A DNA stretch of 64,000 nt. Source: Microcella humidisoli (GTDB lineage: Bacteria > Actinomycetota > Actinomycetes > Actinomycetales > Microbacteriaceae). A program made the translations under genes and the position numbers. The notes beneath the pieces were generated by a model that was not told the origin of the DNA, ran no database searches, and saw nothing but the letters and a program-made list of their open reading frames with translations. Of the stretch, positions 27,597 to 39,342 are shown piece after piece (within the stretch, counting starts at the first letter, position 1; each line of letters starts with the position of its first letter). The DNA lies in NCBI RefSeq assembly GCF_024362325.1, contig NZ_CP101497.1, positions 682,001 through 746,000 of the forward strand, in the 5' to 3' direction.

Positions 27597-28271
27597 TCAC
27601 AGTCCGAGCTCGGCGAGCGCCTCCTCCATGAGCCGTGTCATGAGCGCATAGCCCTCATCATTGGGGTGCAGGCCGTCGGCCGCCATCTCGCCGGGGCGAC
27701 CCGCGATCCAGTCGGAGGCGCCCGCGATGTGGTCGGCCCCGATCGCCTGCGCCTCGCGTTGCACCCAGCCGGCGATGATGCCGAGCGACTCCGGCTGCTC
27801 GGCCGTGTACCAGAAGGGTTCGACGACGATGATGCGCGCATCCGGAAGCCCCTCGCGCAACCGGCGCAGATCGATCGCGATCTGCGCTTCGATCTCGGCC
27901 GCGGCCCGCGAGTACGAGAAGTTGTCGTTGAGCCCCATCGTCACGAACACGATGTCGGGCTGCTGCGCGATGATCTGATCGGGCAGGTCACCCGCCCCGT
28001 AGGTTCCGCGGTTGTTGACGAAGCCGAGCCCGTTGACGCTCGGGTTGAACTCGCGCCAGCCTCGACGCTCGGCGATCTGCGTCGACCAGCGCAGGGCCGG
28101 GTCGCTCGCGCCCGTGCCGAGCGTGTACGAGTCGCCGTAGAAGGCCACGAGCGGTCCGTCGCCCTCGGCGACGACCGGCACGGCGGGCGGCGCGGCGAGC
28201 GGCGAGCATGCCGAGAGGGCCGCGAGCGCGGCGAGCGCGGCGGCGATGAGCACGGTGCGACGAGAGGACAT
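27597..28271 (-). CDS. SGNH/GDSL hydrolase lipoprotein
   Basis: This is a 224-residue secreted lipoprotein with signal ALSAC (Cys22). Its SGNH catalytic blocks are GDSYTLG (nucleophile Ser), MGLNDNFS (block III Asn) and ADGLHPND (Asp and His). The enzyme probably acts outside the cell as an esterase or deacetylase. It follows the second SGNH gene by 80 bases, on the same strand. The substrate is unknown. Confidence 0.87.
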   Translation of the reverse strand: MSSRRTVLIAAALAALAALSACSPLAAPPAVPVVAEGDGPLVAFYGDSYTLGTGASDPALRWSTQIAERRGWREFNPSVNGLGFVNNRGTYGAGDLPDQIIAQQPDIVFVTMGLNDNFSYSRAAAEIEAQIAIDLRRLREGLPDARIIVVEPFWYTAEQPESLGIIAGWVQREAQAIGADHIAGASDWIAGRPGEMAADGLHPNDEGYALMTRLMEEALAELGL

Positions 28272-28351
28272 GCCCCGTATTCGACGCGGTGCGCCTGAGG
28301 GTTCGCGTGTGGCGTCGCCGGGATGCGCGCTCGCCGCCGCGATGCCCCCGA

Positions 28352-29113
28352 TCAGAGCTGCTCCGGGCCGAAGGGCTCGAGCGCCGGGCGCTTGGCCCGC
28401 CGGTGATCGCCCGACGAGCGCCCGGTCAGCCGCCGCCCGATCCAGGGCAGCACGTAGCGCCGCCAGTACTCGGCGGTGCGCGGGCGCTCGACGTCGTCGG
28501 CGGCATCGGGCGCCGTCGGCGCGGGGGCGATGGCGACCCCGAGCGCGGCGAGCACGTTCGCGGCCGCGAGAGCGTGCCCCTGCGCGTTGAGGTGCAAGCG
28601 ATCGACCGACCAGTGGCGCAGCTCGGGCAGCTGCGGGTCGCTCCAGTTGTCGACGAAGAGCACGTCGGTGCCGACCAGCCGGTGCCGCGCGGCGACGGCG
28701 AGCGCGTCGCCGCGGCGCGAGAAGACCCGGCCGAGCGGGATGTGGCGGGTGGGGTCGCCGCCGCTCACGATCATGACGTGCGCACCGGTCGCCCGCGCCC
28801 GCTCCGCTGCCGAGACGAGGCGATCGGCGACCGCCTCGATCGAGACGGAGGGCCGCAGGATGTCGTTGCCGCCGCCGTTGATGCTCAGCAGCTGGGGGCC
28901 GAGCGCGAGGGCAGCGGGCAGCTGCTCGTCGAGGATGGGCGCGAGCAGCCGGCCGCGGATGGCGAGGTTGGCGTAGCCGATCGTGCCGCCCGCGGCATGC
29001 GCGAGCCCCGCGGCGACGAGGTCGGCCCAGCCGCGCGGCGTGCCGTCGGGCCGCTCGTCACCCATCCCCTCGGTGTAGCTGTCGCCGATCGCGGCGTACG
29101 AGGTGATGGGCAC
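28352..29113 (-). CDS. SGNH/GDSL hydrolase, cytosolic
   Basis: This 253-residue hydrolase has no signal peptide. Motifs are AIGDSYTEGMGD, NGGGNDILRP and VDRLHLNAQGHALAA, giving the Ser, Asn and Asp-His set. It starts 11 bases after asd and may be translated from the same message. The tail after residue 225 is charged and of low complexity. It is an esterase-like enzyme with unknown substrate. Confidence 0.85.
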   Translation of the reverse strand: MPITSYAAIGDSYTEGMGDERPDGTPRGWADLVAAGLAHAAGGTIGYANLAIRGRLLAPILDEQLPAALALGPQLLSINGGGNDILRPSVSIEAVADRLVSAAERARATGAHVMIVSGGDPTRHIPLGRVFSRRGDALAVAARHRLVGTDVLFVDNWSDPQLPELRHWSVDRLHLNAQGHALAAANVLAALGVAIAPAPTAPDAADDVERPRTAEYWRRYVLPWIGRRLTGRSSGDHRRAKRPALEPFGPEQL

Positions 29114-29124
29114 GGCTGAGCCGC

Positions 29125-31454
<2,330 letters not shown>

Positions 31455-31613
31455 GAAGGGACTCCTGGGATTGGTGGCGAGACGACGGCGCGGGCGAGAG
31501 GCCGACGGCTCGATTCTAGCGGCGTGGCATGCCTGCCTCGGCATGGGGTGCTGCAACCGGCACGACCAGCGCCGGGCGCCCCGAGCCGTCGCGGACGCGC
31601 AGGCCGACCGCAC

Positions 31614-32186
31614 TCACGGGCGGGCCCCGCGCACCGCGAGCTCGACGAGCTGCCGCGCGGCATCGTCACCGGTGCTGCGACCGCACAGGGTGCGAACGTG
31701 CATCGGGTTGACGATCTGCTCCCACACGATGATCGCGTCGAGATCGCGGCGGATCACGCCGGCGTCGACGAGCCGCTGCAGCGGTTCGCGCGCGAGCTCG
31801 TAGCGGTCGCGGAAGAACTCGTCGGCGAGTGCGACGAGCTCGGGCGTCGCCGCGGAGGCGGCGATCGCGGCCCGCAGGATGTTGCCGGCGCGCGGGCTGC
31901 GCAGCGCGGCGGCGACCGAGACGGCAAGTGCCTCGAGTGCTGCGCGCGGGTCGGACGCGTCGACGGGCGGCACCTCCAGTTCACCGAGGCGTCGGATGGC
32001 GGCGGCGACGAGCCGTTCGCGCGTCTCGAAGCGGCGGTAGATCGTGGTCTTGTGCACGCCGCTCGCGGCGGCGATGTCGTCGACCGTGATGGCCGCGCCG
32101 CGCTCGGCAAGCAGCGCGATCGTCGTGTCGAGCACCGTCGTCTCGACGGCGGCCCCGCGGCGACGCGGCTCGGTCGGGGCGCTCAC
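31614..32186 (-). CDS. TetR-family transcriptional regulator
   Basis: This 190-residue regulator has an N-terminal TetR helix-turn-helix (about 18-62, ITVDDIAAASGVHKTTIYRRF). The helical ligand domain ends with a TetR_C-like segment. The GTG at 32186 overlaps the stop of the SRPBCC gene by 4 bases. It very likely binds the twin palindromes upstream of that gene and represses the pair. The inducer is unknown. Confidence 0.9.
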   Translation of the reverse strand: MSAPTEPRRRGAAVETTVLDTTIALLAERGAAITVDDIAAASGVHKTTIYRRFETRERLVAAAIRRLGELEVPPVDASDPRAALEALAVSVAAALRSPRAGNILRAAIAASAATPELVALADEFFRDRYELAREPLQRLVDAGVIRRDLDAIIVWEQIVNPMHVRTLCGRSTGDDAARQLVELAVRGARP

Positions 32187-32650
32187 GCGGCGACCCGCGC
32201 GGCGAGCTCGGTGTTCATGCGGGCGAAGGCGGCCGGGGTGTCGACCGTGAGCATGCGGCGGAAGGCGGGCACGAGCACCCCCGACAGCACCTCACTGTGG
32301 AGGAGGCGGCTGCGGTTCGCGTCGATCGGCACGATCTCGAAGCGGTGCCGGCCGTCGAGAACTCCGGGCACTCCGACGCGGCCGAGCCACACGAGCAGCC
32401 GTCCGGGCTCGAGCTCGACGATGCGGGGGCGGAAGGTCTGGCCGCTCGAGTCGGTGGGCTCGATGCGCACGGTCTGACGCTCGCCGAGCGCGAGCGCGCC
32501 CTGCCACGAGCGGATGAAGGTGTTCCACTGCGGGTAGGCGTCGCGATCGACGAGCGCGGCCCACACCTCGGCGGCGGGTCGGTCGATCTCGATGCTGGTC
32601 GTGATCTCGACGCGCAGGGCGCTCGAGGTGACGGAGTCGGCGGGGGTCAT
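32183..32650 (-). CDS. SRPBCC-fold protein
   Basis: This 155-residue protein of the START/Bet v1-like superfamily has the typical opening TSIEIDRPAAEVWAALVDRDAYPQW-type pattern and WNTFIRSWQG. Members bind hydrophobic ligands in a cavity and some are cyclases or ligand carriers. The start ATG 32650 has GAGAGG nine bases upstream; ATG 32659 is possible. It is co-transcribed with the TetR regulator and could present or process its inducer. Confidence 0.8.
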   Translation of the reverse strand: MTPADSVTSSALRVEITTSIEIDRPAAEVWAALVDRDAYPQWNTFIRSWQGALALGERQTVRIEPTDSSGQTFRPRIVELEPGRLLVWLGRVGVPGVLDGRHRFEIVPIDANRSRLLHSEVLSGVLVPAFRRMLTVDTPAAFARMNTELAARVAA

Positions 32651-32669
32651 GCGGGGCATCCTCTCTTGC

Positions 32670-32683
32670 GCAACTTCTGTTGC
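32670..32683. promoter_or_regulatory. TetR operator, copy 1
   Basis: GCAACTTCTGTTGC has complementary arms GCAAC and GTTGC. It lies 19 bases upstream of the SRPBCC start, downstream of a possible -10 (TAGTCT on the minus strand). It is the exact reverse complement of copy 2. Confidence 0.65.
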
Positions 32684-32715
32684 GATAGTGAGACTACGCC
32701 CGCCGCGACGCTAAT

Positions 32716-32729
32716 GCAACAGAAGTTGC
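32716..32729. promoter_or_regulatory. TetR operator, copy 2
   Basis: GCAACAGAAGTTGC is the reverse complement of copy 1, with centres 46 bases apart, and overlaps the expected -35 region. Two identical sites suggest cooperative or looped repression of the SRPBCC-tetR pair. Confidence 0.65.
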
Positions 32730-32737
32730 AATATCGC

Positions 32738-33337
32738 TCAGCGTTCGACCGTGCGGCGCCCCTCGAAGGCCCGCCCGAGCGTGACCTCGTCGGCGTACTC
32801 GAGGTCGCCGCCCACGGGCAGGCCGCTCGCGAGGCGCGACACCGTCAGCCCCGGCTGCACGAGCAGGCGCGAGAGGTAGGTCGCCGTCGCCTCGCCTTCG
32901 AGGTTGGGGTCGGTCGCGATGATGACCTCGGTGACCGTGCCGTCGCGCAAGCGCGTGAGCAGCTGGGCGATGCGCAGGTCGTCGGGCCCGACGCCGTCGA
33001 TCGGGCTGATCGCTCCGCCGAGCACGTGGTACAGCCCGCGGAACTCGCGCGTGCGCTCGATCGCCACGACGTCTTTCGCCTCTTCGACGACGCAGATCGT
33101 CGTCGGGCTGCGACGCACGTCGCGGCAGATGGAGCACTGCGCCTCTTCCGCGACGTTGCCGCAGATCTCGCAGAAGCGCACCTTCTCGCGCACGTCGATG
33201 AGCAGCTGCGCCAGGCGCGCGACGTCGAACGACTCGGTCTGCAGAATGTGGAAGGCGATGCGCTGCGCCGACTTCGGACCGATGCCGGGCAGACGACCGA
33301 ACTCGTCGATCAGGTCTTGGATGATGCCGTCGTACAC
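32738..33337 (-). CDS. recR: recombination protein RecR
   Basis: This is a 199-residue RecR. The N-terminal [17 protein letters not shown] helix-hairpin region, a four-Cys zinc finger ([16 protein letters not shown]) and a Toprim domain ([14 protein letters not shown]) are all present. With RecF and RecO it loads RecA at gapped DNA. It follows dnaX by 28 bases, the conserved bacterial dnaX-recR arrangement, although the small gene ybaB/EbfC that often lies between is missing. Confidence 0.97.
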   Translation of the reverse strand: MYDGIIQDLIDEFGRLPGIGPKSAQRIAFHILQTESFDVARLAQLLIDVREKVRFCEICGNVAEEAQCSICRDVRRSPTTICVVEEAKDVVAIERTREFRGLYHVLGGAISPIDGVGPDDLRIAQLLTRLRDGTVTEVIIATDPNLEGEATATYLSRLLVQPGLTVSRLASGLPVGGDLEYADEVTLGRAFEGRRTVER

Positions 33338-33365
33338 GTCAGCTCTGCTCTCTGGGCTCTCAGGC

Positions 33366-35534
33366 TCAATACTCGTCGCGCAACGGGTCGGGGGCGTCGG
33401 CGCTCGAGGGTCGGTCGGGGGCGTCGGCGCTCGAGGGTCGGTCGGGGTCGCGCGGCGCGGCGGCCGGGGCGGGTTCGGCGAACAGGTCGACCGGGCCGGC
33501 GGTCACGAGCGGCTCGATGGCCTCCTCGACGAGGAAGGTCGCGCCGAGCACCTCGCGCACGACAGCCTCGCCGTAGCGCTGCCGACCGTTGATCTCGGTC
33601 TGGTGCTGCACCGCGGGCCGCACCGGTTCGGCCGGTTCGGGCGGGTCGACCGACGGCGGCGAGTCCGGCAATTCCGGTGACTCCGGCGATGGGATGCTCG
33701 CCGACGCCGCGACCGCGCCCGGGATCGCCGTCACCACCCAGTCGGTCACGGCCGCCTGCGCTGCAGTGCCGCCGCCAGCCGCGGCGGGCGGCGCAGTCGG
33801 GGCGGGCGGCGTCGGCCGCGATCGTGCGGGGGCGCTCGGCGCCGGGTCGGGGTCGGCGGGGGCATCCGCCGGGGGCTCGGTCGCCGCGGCGACGGCGGGG
33901 CGCGCATCCGGAGTGGCATCGACGCGCACGCGGAACTTGACCCGCAGACCCACGACGGACTGGATGGCGCCGCGCACGTGCTCGCTGACGCTGTCGGTCG
34001 GTGCTGCCCGCTGCTTGAAGGCGGCGGCGTCGGCCTCGGTCGGGAAGGCGATGGTCAGCACGTCGTCATCGAGCGCGACGGGCGTGGTGCCGAAGACGAC
34101 CGTCCACGAGCTGCGCTTCGCCTGCTGCACGGCGTCGAGCACGGCGGGCCACGCGGCGCGCAGCGTGTCGAGCGAGACGGGCTCGGTCGGTGCCGGAGCG
34201 GAGGGCGCCGCGGCCGAGGGCACGGGAGTCGAGGGCACGGGAGTCGAGGGCGCAGCGGCAGACGGCGCTGCGGCAGAGGACACGGCGGAAGAGGGCACAG
34301 CGGAAGACGGCACGGCGGCAGTCGGAGCCGGTAAGGTCGCGGCCGGTGCCGCCGCAGCCGGCGGGGCCGGCGCGGCCGGCGCGGCCGGCGCGGACGTCGC
34401 GCGGGCCACGGGCGCGGCCGCGACCCCGTCGCCGCCGAGGGCGACGAGCACGCGCGCGGTCATGAGCTCAAGGTGCAGGCGAGGAGAGGTGGCGCCCGAC
34501 ATCTCGGTGAGCGCGCGGTTGACGACGTCGGCCGCGCGCGAGAGCTCGGCGGGGGCGAACATCGCGGCCTGGTCGCGCATGCTCTGCAGGTCGTCGGCGG
34601 GGATGCCGTGCAGCACCGAGGCGGCGCTGTCGGCGGTCGCCTGGACTACGATGAGGTCGCGGAGGCGTTCGAGCAGGTCGTCGACGAACCGTCGCGGATC
34701 CTGCCCCGTCTGGATGACGCGATCGACCGCGTGGAAGGCGGCCCCGGCATCCCGCGCCGCGATCGCGACGACGACCTCGTCGAGCAGGGCGCCGTGCGTG
34801 TAGCCGAGCAGGGCGACGGCGCGCTCGTAGGTGACGGTCGCGTCGTCGCTGCCGGCCATGAGCTGGTCGAGCAGCGAGAGGGTGTCGCGCACCGATCCGC
34901 CGCCGGCGCGCACGACGAGCGGCAGCACGCCCGGCTCGATCGTGACCTTCTCGCTCGCGCACAGTTGCTGCACGTATTCGAGCAGCTGCGCGGGAGGCAC
35001 GAGCCGGAACGGGTAGTGGTGGGTGCGCGAGCGGATCGTGCCGATGACCTTCTCGGGCTCGGTCGTCGCGAAGATGAACTTCACGTGCTCGGGCGGCTCT
35101 TCGACGATCTTGAGCAGGGCGTTGAAGCCCTGCGGCGTCACCATGTGCGCCTCGTCGAGGATGAAGATCTTGTAGCGGTCGCGCGCGGGGGCGAACACGG
35201 CGCGCTCGCGCAGGTCGCGGGCGTCGTCGACGCCGTTGTGGCTCGCGGCGTCGATCTCGACGACGTCGAGCGACCCGCCGCCATCGCGGCTGAGCTCGAT
35301 GCAGCTCGGGCAGACGCCGCACGGGGTATCGGTGGGGCCCTCGGCGCAGTTGAGGCAGCGAGCCAGGATGCGCGCCGACGTCGTCTTGCCGCAGCCGCGT
35401 GGGCCGCTGAACAGGTAGGCGTGGTTGACCCGGTCGCCGCGCAACGCCGCCCGCAGGGGGTCGGTCACGTGCGCCTGGCCGATGAGCTCGGCGAAGGTCT
35501 CGGGCCGATAGCGGCGGTAGAGGGCGGTGACCAC
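33366..35534 (-). CDS. dnaX: DNA polymerase III subunit gamma/tau
   Basis: This is a 722-residue clamp-loader subunit. The AAA+ part holds Walker [12 protein letters not shown], a zinc-binding cluster (CLNC ... CGVCPSC), FILDEAHMV and the sensor [14 protein letters not shown]. After about residue 385 comes a low-complexity Ala/Pro/Ser linker with repeated short units, then a conserved patch ([20 protein letters not shown]), then another Pro-rich stretch and a repeat [13 protein letters not shown] tail. The start GTG 35534 gives the canonical [13 protein letters not shown]. Length is normal for actinobacteria. Confidence 0.95.
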   Translation of the reverse strand: MVTALYRRYRPETFAELIGQAHVTDPLRAALRGDRVNHAYLFSGPRGCGKTTSARILARCLNCAEGPTDTPCGVCPSCIELSRDGGGSLDVVEIDAASHNGVDDARDLRERAVFAPARDRYKIFILDEAHMVTPQGFNALLKIVEEPPEHVKFIFATTEPEKVIGTIRSRTHHYPFRLVPPAQLLEYVQQLCASEKVTIEPGVLPLVVRAGGGSVRDTLSLLDQLMAGSDDATVTYERAVALLGYTHGALLDEVVVAIAARDAGAAFHAVDRVIQTGQDPRRFVDDLLERLRDLIVVQATADSAASVLHGIPADDLQSMRDQAAMFAPAELSRAADVVNRALTEMSGATSPRLHLELMTARVLVALGGDGVAAAPVARATSAPAAPAAPAPPAAAAPAATLPAPTAAVPSSAVPSSAVSSAAAPSAAAPSTPVPSTPVPSAAAPSAPAPTEPVSLDTLRAAWPAVLDAVQQAKRSSWTVVFGTTPVALDDDVLTIAFPTEADAAAFKQRAAPTDSVSEHVRGAIQSVVGLRVKFRVRVDATPDARPAVAAATEPPADAPADPDPAPSAPARSRPTPPAPTAPPAAAGGGTAAQAAVTDWVVTAIPGAVAASASIPSPESPELPDSPPSVDPPEPAEPVRPAVQHQTEINGRQRYGEAVVREVLGATFLVEEAIEPLVTAGPVDLFAEPAPAAAPRDPDRPSSADAPDRPSSADAPDPLRDEY

Positions 35535-35590
35535 GTGCCCAGCGTAGTCGTCACCTCCGATGCCCGAGCCGGGCATCCCGTGCCCCGGGC

Positions 35591-36712
35591 TCAGGCGACG
35601 AGGGCGGCGGCGGCCTGCGCGATCGCGAGCTCTTCGTTCGTCGGCACGACGAGCACCGCGACGGGAGCGCCCTCGGGCGAGATGACCCGCGCCTCGCGCG
35701 ACGGCGCGCCGTTGCGGTCGGCGTCGATCGCGAGCCCGAGGTGCCCGAGCCCGTCGAGCGCACGGGCCCGCAGGTCGGCCGCGTTCTCGCCGATGCCGGC
35801 CGTGAAGACGACGGCGTCGAGGCCGCCCAGCTGGGCGAGGTACGCCCCGACGTAGTGCCGGATGCGGTGCGCCCAGACGTCGAGGGCGAGCTCCGCATCC
35901 GCATCGCCCGCGGCGGCCGCCGCCGTGACATCGCGCATGTCGGCGGACCCGGCGAGACCGAGCAGCCCGCTGCGGCTGTTGAGCAGGGCATCGACCTCGG
36001 CCCCCGACAGGCCCGCTCGCTGCAGGTGCAGCAGCACTCCCGGGTCGACGTCGCCCGAGCGCGTTCCCATGACGAGGCCGGCGAGCGGGGTGAGCCCCAT
36101 CGAGGTGTCGATCGAGCGGCCGCCGTCGATCGCGGCCGCTGACGAGCCGTTGCCGAGGTGCAGCACGATGAGCTTGAGCGACGCGAGGGGGCGGCCCAGC
36201 AGCGCCGCAGCGCGACCGGCGACGAACTGGTGGCTCGTGCCGTGGAAGCCGTAGCGGCGGATGCCGTGCTCGGCCGAAACAGCCCGGTCGATCGCGTAGG
36301 TCGCGGCGGCCGCGGGCATCGACTGGTGGAAGGCGGTGTCGAAGACCGCGACGTGCGGCACGGAGGGCAGGGCGAGGCGAGCAGCCCGGATGCCCGCGAG
36401 GTTCGCCGGGTTGTGCAACGGCGCAAGCGCACTGACGGTCTGGATGCCCGCCTCGACGGCGTCGTCGATGACGACGGGTGCCGTGAACACCGAACCGCCG
36501 TGCACGACACGGTGTCCGACCGCGGCGATCGACGCCGCCTCGGAGCCGAGGCGATCGAGAACGACGCGCATCCCGGATTCGTGGTCGGCGGCATCACCGC
36601 CCGGCTGGCCGAGCCGCTCGAGCAGGCCCGACAGCACGACCTTCTCGCTCACGACGTCGACGAGCTGGTACTTGATCGAACTCGATCCGGAGTTGACGAC
36701 GAAGACGCGCAC
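35591..36712 (-). CDS. ackA: acetate kinase
   Basis: This 373-residue enzyme has the N-terminal motif VVNSGSSSIKYQL, VGHRVVHGG, GFHGTSHQFV (catalytic His) and HLGNGSSAAAIDGGRS. It interconverts acetyl phosphate plus ADP with acetate plus ATP. It starts 2 bases after pta, giving the acetate overflow/uptake operon pta-ackA. Confidence 0.97.
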   Translation of the reverse strand: MRVFVVNSGSSSIKYQLVDVVSEKVVLSGLLERLGQPGGDAADHESGMRVVLDRLGSEAASIAAVGHRVVHGGSVFTAPVVIDDAVEAGIQTVSALAPLHNPANLAGIRAARLALPSVPHVAVFDTAFHQSMPAAAATYAIDRAVSAEHGIRRYGFHGTSHQFVAGRAAALLGRPLASLKLIVLHLGNGSSAAAIDGGRSIDTSMGLTPLAGLVMGTRSGDVDPGVLLHLQRAGLSGAEVDALLNSRSGLLGLAGSADMRDVTAAAAAGDADAELALDVWAHRIRHYVGAYLAQLGGLDAVVFTAGIGENAADLRARALDGLGHLGLAIDADRNGAPSREARVISPEGAPVAVLVVPTNEELAIAQAAAALVA

Positions 36713-36714
36713 GA

Positions 36715-38910
36715 TCAGGCCACGCCGCCGATGGTCGAGATGGGCGTCGTCGGAGGAGGAGGCGTCCGTTGCGCCTGGATCGCCGTGATGGCGACCGTGT
36801 TGACGATGTCGCTCACGAGCGCGCCGCGGCTGAGGTCGTTGACGGGCTTGCGCAGCCCCTGCAGCACGGGCCCGATCGCGACGGCGCCCGCCGACCGCTG
36901 TACTGCTTTATAGGTGTTGTTGCCCGTGTTGAGGTCGGGGAACACGAAGACGGTCGCGTGGCCGGCGACGGGCGAGCCCGGCATCTTCGCGGCCGCGACG
37001 CTCGGCTCGGCCGCCGCGTCGTACTGCATCGGACCATCGACCAGCAGCTCGGGCGCTCGCTCGCGCACCAGCTGCGTGGCGGCGCGCACCTTCTCGACGT
37101 CATCGCCCGAGCCCGACTCACCCGTCGAGTACGAGAGCATCGCGACGCGCGGCTCGATCGCGAACTGCGCCGCGGTCGCGGCTGACGAGATGGCGATGTC
37201 GGCCAGCTGCTCGCTCGTCGGATCGGGAATGACCGCGCAGTCGCCGTAGACGAGCACGCGATCGGCGAGGCACATGAGGAAGACGCTCGACACGACGCTC
37301 ACGCCCGGGTCGGTCTTGATGATCTCGAAGCTCGGGCGAATCGTGTGGGCCGTCGTGTGCGCGGCGCCCGAGACCATGCCGTCGGCGAGGCCGAGGTGCA
37401 CCATCATCGTGCCGAAGTAGCTGACGTCGGTCACGACGTCGCGCGCCGTCTCGACCGTGACACCCTTGTGGGCCCGCAGCCGCGCGTACTCCTCGGCGAA
37501 GCGGTGCCGCAGGGACTCATCGAAGGGCGACAGGATGCTCGCCTGCGACAGGTCGAGCCCGAGCTCGGCGGCGCGGGCCCGCACGGCCTGCTCATCGCCC
37601 AGGATCGTCAACTGGCACACGCCGCGCTGCAGCAGCGTGCCGGCCGCGCGCAGCACGCGGTCGTCGTCGCCTTCGGGCAGCACGATGTGCTTGCGGTCGC
37701 CGCGCGCCCGTTCGAGCAGGTCGAACTCAAACATGAGGGGCGTCACGACGTCGGAGCGCGTGACGTCGAGCCGGTTCATGAGTGCGTCGGCGTCGATGTG
37801 GCGCTCCCACAGCGCGAGCGCGGTGTCGTACTTGCGCTGGCTGTCGGCCGCGAGGCGGCCGCGCGCGCCCATGATGGCGAGCACGGTGTCGTAGGTGCCC
37901 GACGCGGCTCGGATGATGGGGAGGCTCGGGTCGAGGCCCTCGACGAGGCTCTGCACCGCATCCGGTGTGTCGAACCCGCCGTAGAGCACGATGGCCGCGA
38001 GACTCGGGAACGTCTCGCTCGCATGCGCCATGAGCACCGCGAGCAGCACCTCGCTGCGGTCGCCGGGAATGAGCACGACGGCGCCCTCGGTGAGGCGCGG
38101 CAGCACGTTCTCCATCGACATGCCCGCCACGACGGCGCCGAGCACTTCGCGCTGCAGCAGCGCATCGTCGCCGCGCTCGAAGGTGCCGCCGCAGGCCTCC
38201 ATGACGGCGGCGACGGTGGGCGCGATGAGGTACGGGTCTTCGGGGATGGCCGCCACAAGCGCCTCGGGCGCCACGGTCTGCACGGCCGCGCAGATGGCGT
38301 CGAGCGCCTCGGCGTCGGCGCGATTGGCGATGATGCCCAGCAGCTGCGCGTGCTCGTGGTCGAGCTCGGCGACGGCCACCTCGGCGACGCGGCGCATGTC
38401 GTCGGCGGAGCGTGCCCCCGACTCGGCGAGCCCGCGCCCGCCGGCCGCTCCGCTCTCGCGCCCGCCGATGACGAGCAGCACGGGCGCACCCAGGTTGGCC
38501 GCGATGCGCGCGTTGAACGACAGCTCGGTGGGGCTCGACACGTCGGTGTAGTCGCTGCCGACGATGACGACGGCATCGCTGCGCTGCGCGACGGCGTGGT
38601 AGCGCTCGACGATCACGGCGAGCGCCGCCTCCGGGTCGGCATGCACCTCGTCGTAGCCGACGCCGATCGCGTCGTCGTAGGCGAGGTCGACGCCGTCGTG
38701 CGCGAGCAGCACGTCGAGCACGTAGTCGCGCTCTGGCGCGACTACAGAAGGCGCAGCGTCGCGCACACCGCGACCGTCGCGCGCACGAGTAACGGGCCTG
38801 AATACGCCAACCCGTTGCACGCGGTGGCTCAACGTGTCGACGAGCCCGAGGGCCACCGTCGACTTGCCCGAGTTGCCCTCGGCGGAGGTGATGTAGATGC
38901 TGCGCGACAT
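36715..38910 (-). CDS. pta: phosphate acetyltransferase
   Basis: This is a 731-residue long-form Pta. It has an N-terminal BioD-like P-loop domain (YITSAEGNSGKSTVALGL), a central DRTGG domain (about 220-330) and a C-terminal catalytic domain with RGDRKHIVLPEGDDDRVLRAA, GMVSGAAHTTAHTIRPSF and FPDLNTGNNTYKAVQRSAGA. It converts acetyl-CoA to acetyl phosphate. The start ATG 38910 (MSRSIYIT) was chosen; the upstream frame reaches toward the SRP RNA region and has no Pta character. Confidence 0.96.
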   Translation of the reverse strand: MSRSIYITSAEGNSGKSTVALGLVDTLSHRVQRVGVFRPVTRARDGRGVRDAAPSVVAPERDYVLDVLLAHDGVDLAYDDAIGVGYDEVHADPEAALAVIVERYHAVAQRSDAVVIVGSDYTDVSSPTELSFNARIAANLGAPVLLVIGGRESGAAGGRGLAESGARSADDMRRVAEVAVAELDHEHAQLLGIIANRADAEALDAICAAVQTVAPEALVAAIPEDPYLIAPTVAAVMEACGGTFERGDDALLQREVLGAVVAGMSMENVLPRLTEGAVVLIPGDRSEVLLAVLMAHASETFPSLAAIVLYGGFDTPDAVQSLVEGLDPSLPIIRAASGTYDTVLAIMGARGRLAADSQRKYDTALALWERHIDADALMNRLDVTRSDVVTPLMFEFDLLERARGDRKHIVLPEGDDDRVLRAAGTLLQRGVCQLTILGDEQAVRARAAELGLDLSQASILSPFDESLRHRFAEEYARLRAHKGVTVETARDVVTDVSYFGTMMVHLGLADGMVSGAAHTTAHTIRPSFEIIKTDPGVSVVSSVFLMCLADRVLVYGDCAVIPDPTSEQLADIAISSAATAAQFAIEPRVAMLSYSTGESGSGDDVEKVRAATQLVRERAPELLVDGPMQYDAAAEPSVAAAKMPGSPVAGHATVFVFPDLNTGNNTYKAVQRSAGAVAIGPVLQGLRKPVNDLSRGALVSDIVNTVAITAIQAQRTPPPPTTPISTIGGVA

Positions 38911-38989
38911 TGCGCCCAGCCTAGGGCGACAGCCTTGGAGGGCCCAGGGGTCGATGGTCCCGGGGATGCTGCGCCGGGCATCCGCGCAC

Positions 38990-38995
38990 AAAAAA
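38990..38995 (-). terminator. U-tract ending SRP RNA
   Basis: Six consecutive A on the plus strand give a U6 tract directly after the closing stem of the SRP RNA, a simple intrinsic terminator. Confidence 0.7.
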
Positions 38996-39090
38996 GGACC
39001 CCTCGCGCACCCGCCAGAGCCCGGTTACCCTTGCTGCATTTCTGCCCTGGGGGAGTTGGCCTGGATGGCGCCACGCGAGGAGCCGCCATC
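38996..39090 (-). ncRNA. ffs: small signal recognition particle RNA
   Basis: Read on the minus strand, the segment has the SRP helix 8 core: CCAGGCC, then CAGGGCAGAAATGCAGCAAG with its GCAGCAAG asymmetric loop, and GGGTAACC. The 5' GGCTCCTCGCG and 3' CGCGAGGGGTCC ends pair to close the hairpin. A six-T run (38990-38995) ends the transcript. The 5' end is approximate within a few bases. It guides Ffh to nascent membrane proteins. Confidence 0.9.
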
Positions 39091-39146
39091 AGTTTACCGG
39101 TAGGATTCAGTCTCGTCGCTCCCGCCTCCGTGGCGGGCGCCGCCCA

Positions 39147-39234
39147 GGAGAATTCGCCTAGTGGCCTATGGCGCACGCTTGGAAAGCGTGTTGGGTGCAA
39201 GCCCTCGGGGGTTCGAATCCCCCATTCTCCGCCA
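39147..39234 (+). tRNA. tRNA-Ser (anticodon GGA)
   Basis: An 88-base class II tRNA: acceptor GGAGAAT pairs with ATTCTCC, anticodon stem CACGC/GCGTG holds loop TTGGAAA with anticodon GGA, a long variable arm follows, and the T arm is GGGGGTTCGAATCCCCC. Discriminator G and an encoded CCA (39232-39234) are present. Confidence 0.98.
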
Positions 39235-39260
39235 CCACTCCTCTCGTGCCGCTGCCGCGG

Positions 39261-39269
39261 CGTTTGTCG
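39261..39269 (+). promoter_or_regulatory. extra half-site CGTTTGTCG
   Basis: The 9-mer CGTTTGTCG repeats the left operator half found at 39302-39310, 41 bases upstream. It may be an auxiliary site for the YozG-like regulator. Confidence 0.35.
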
Positions 39270-39298
39270 CGGTTGCGTGCGCTCGGCCGCCCGTCATG

Positions 39299-39334
39299 TA
39301 TCGTTTGTCGATAGATATCGCCCGACAAACGATA
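39299..39334. promoter_or_regulatory. perfect 12-bp inverted repeat upstream of the DUF2975 operon
   Basis: TATCGTTTGTCG (39299-39310) and CGACAAACGATA (39323-39334) are exact reverse complements with a 12-base AT-rich spacer, ending 8 bases before ATG 39343. This is the likely operator of the Cro-like regulator encoded two frames downstream. Confidence 0.7.
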
Positions 39335-39342
39335 GGAACGCG

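Noticed and set aside
33366..35534. Programmed frameshift in dnaX
   Set aside because: No slippery A-run of the kind used in Escherichia coli is present; the long form is an intact frame.
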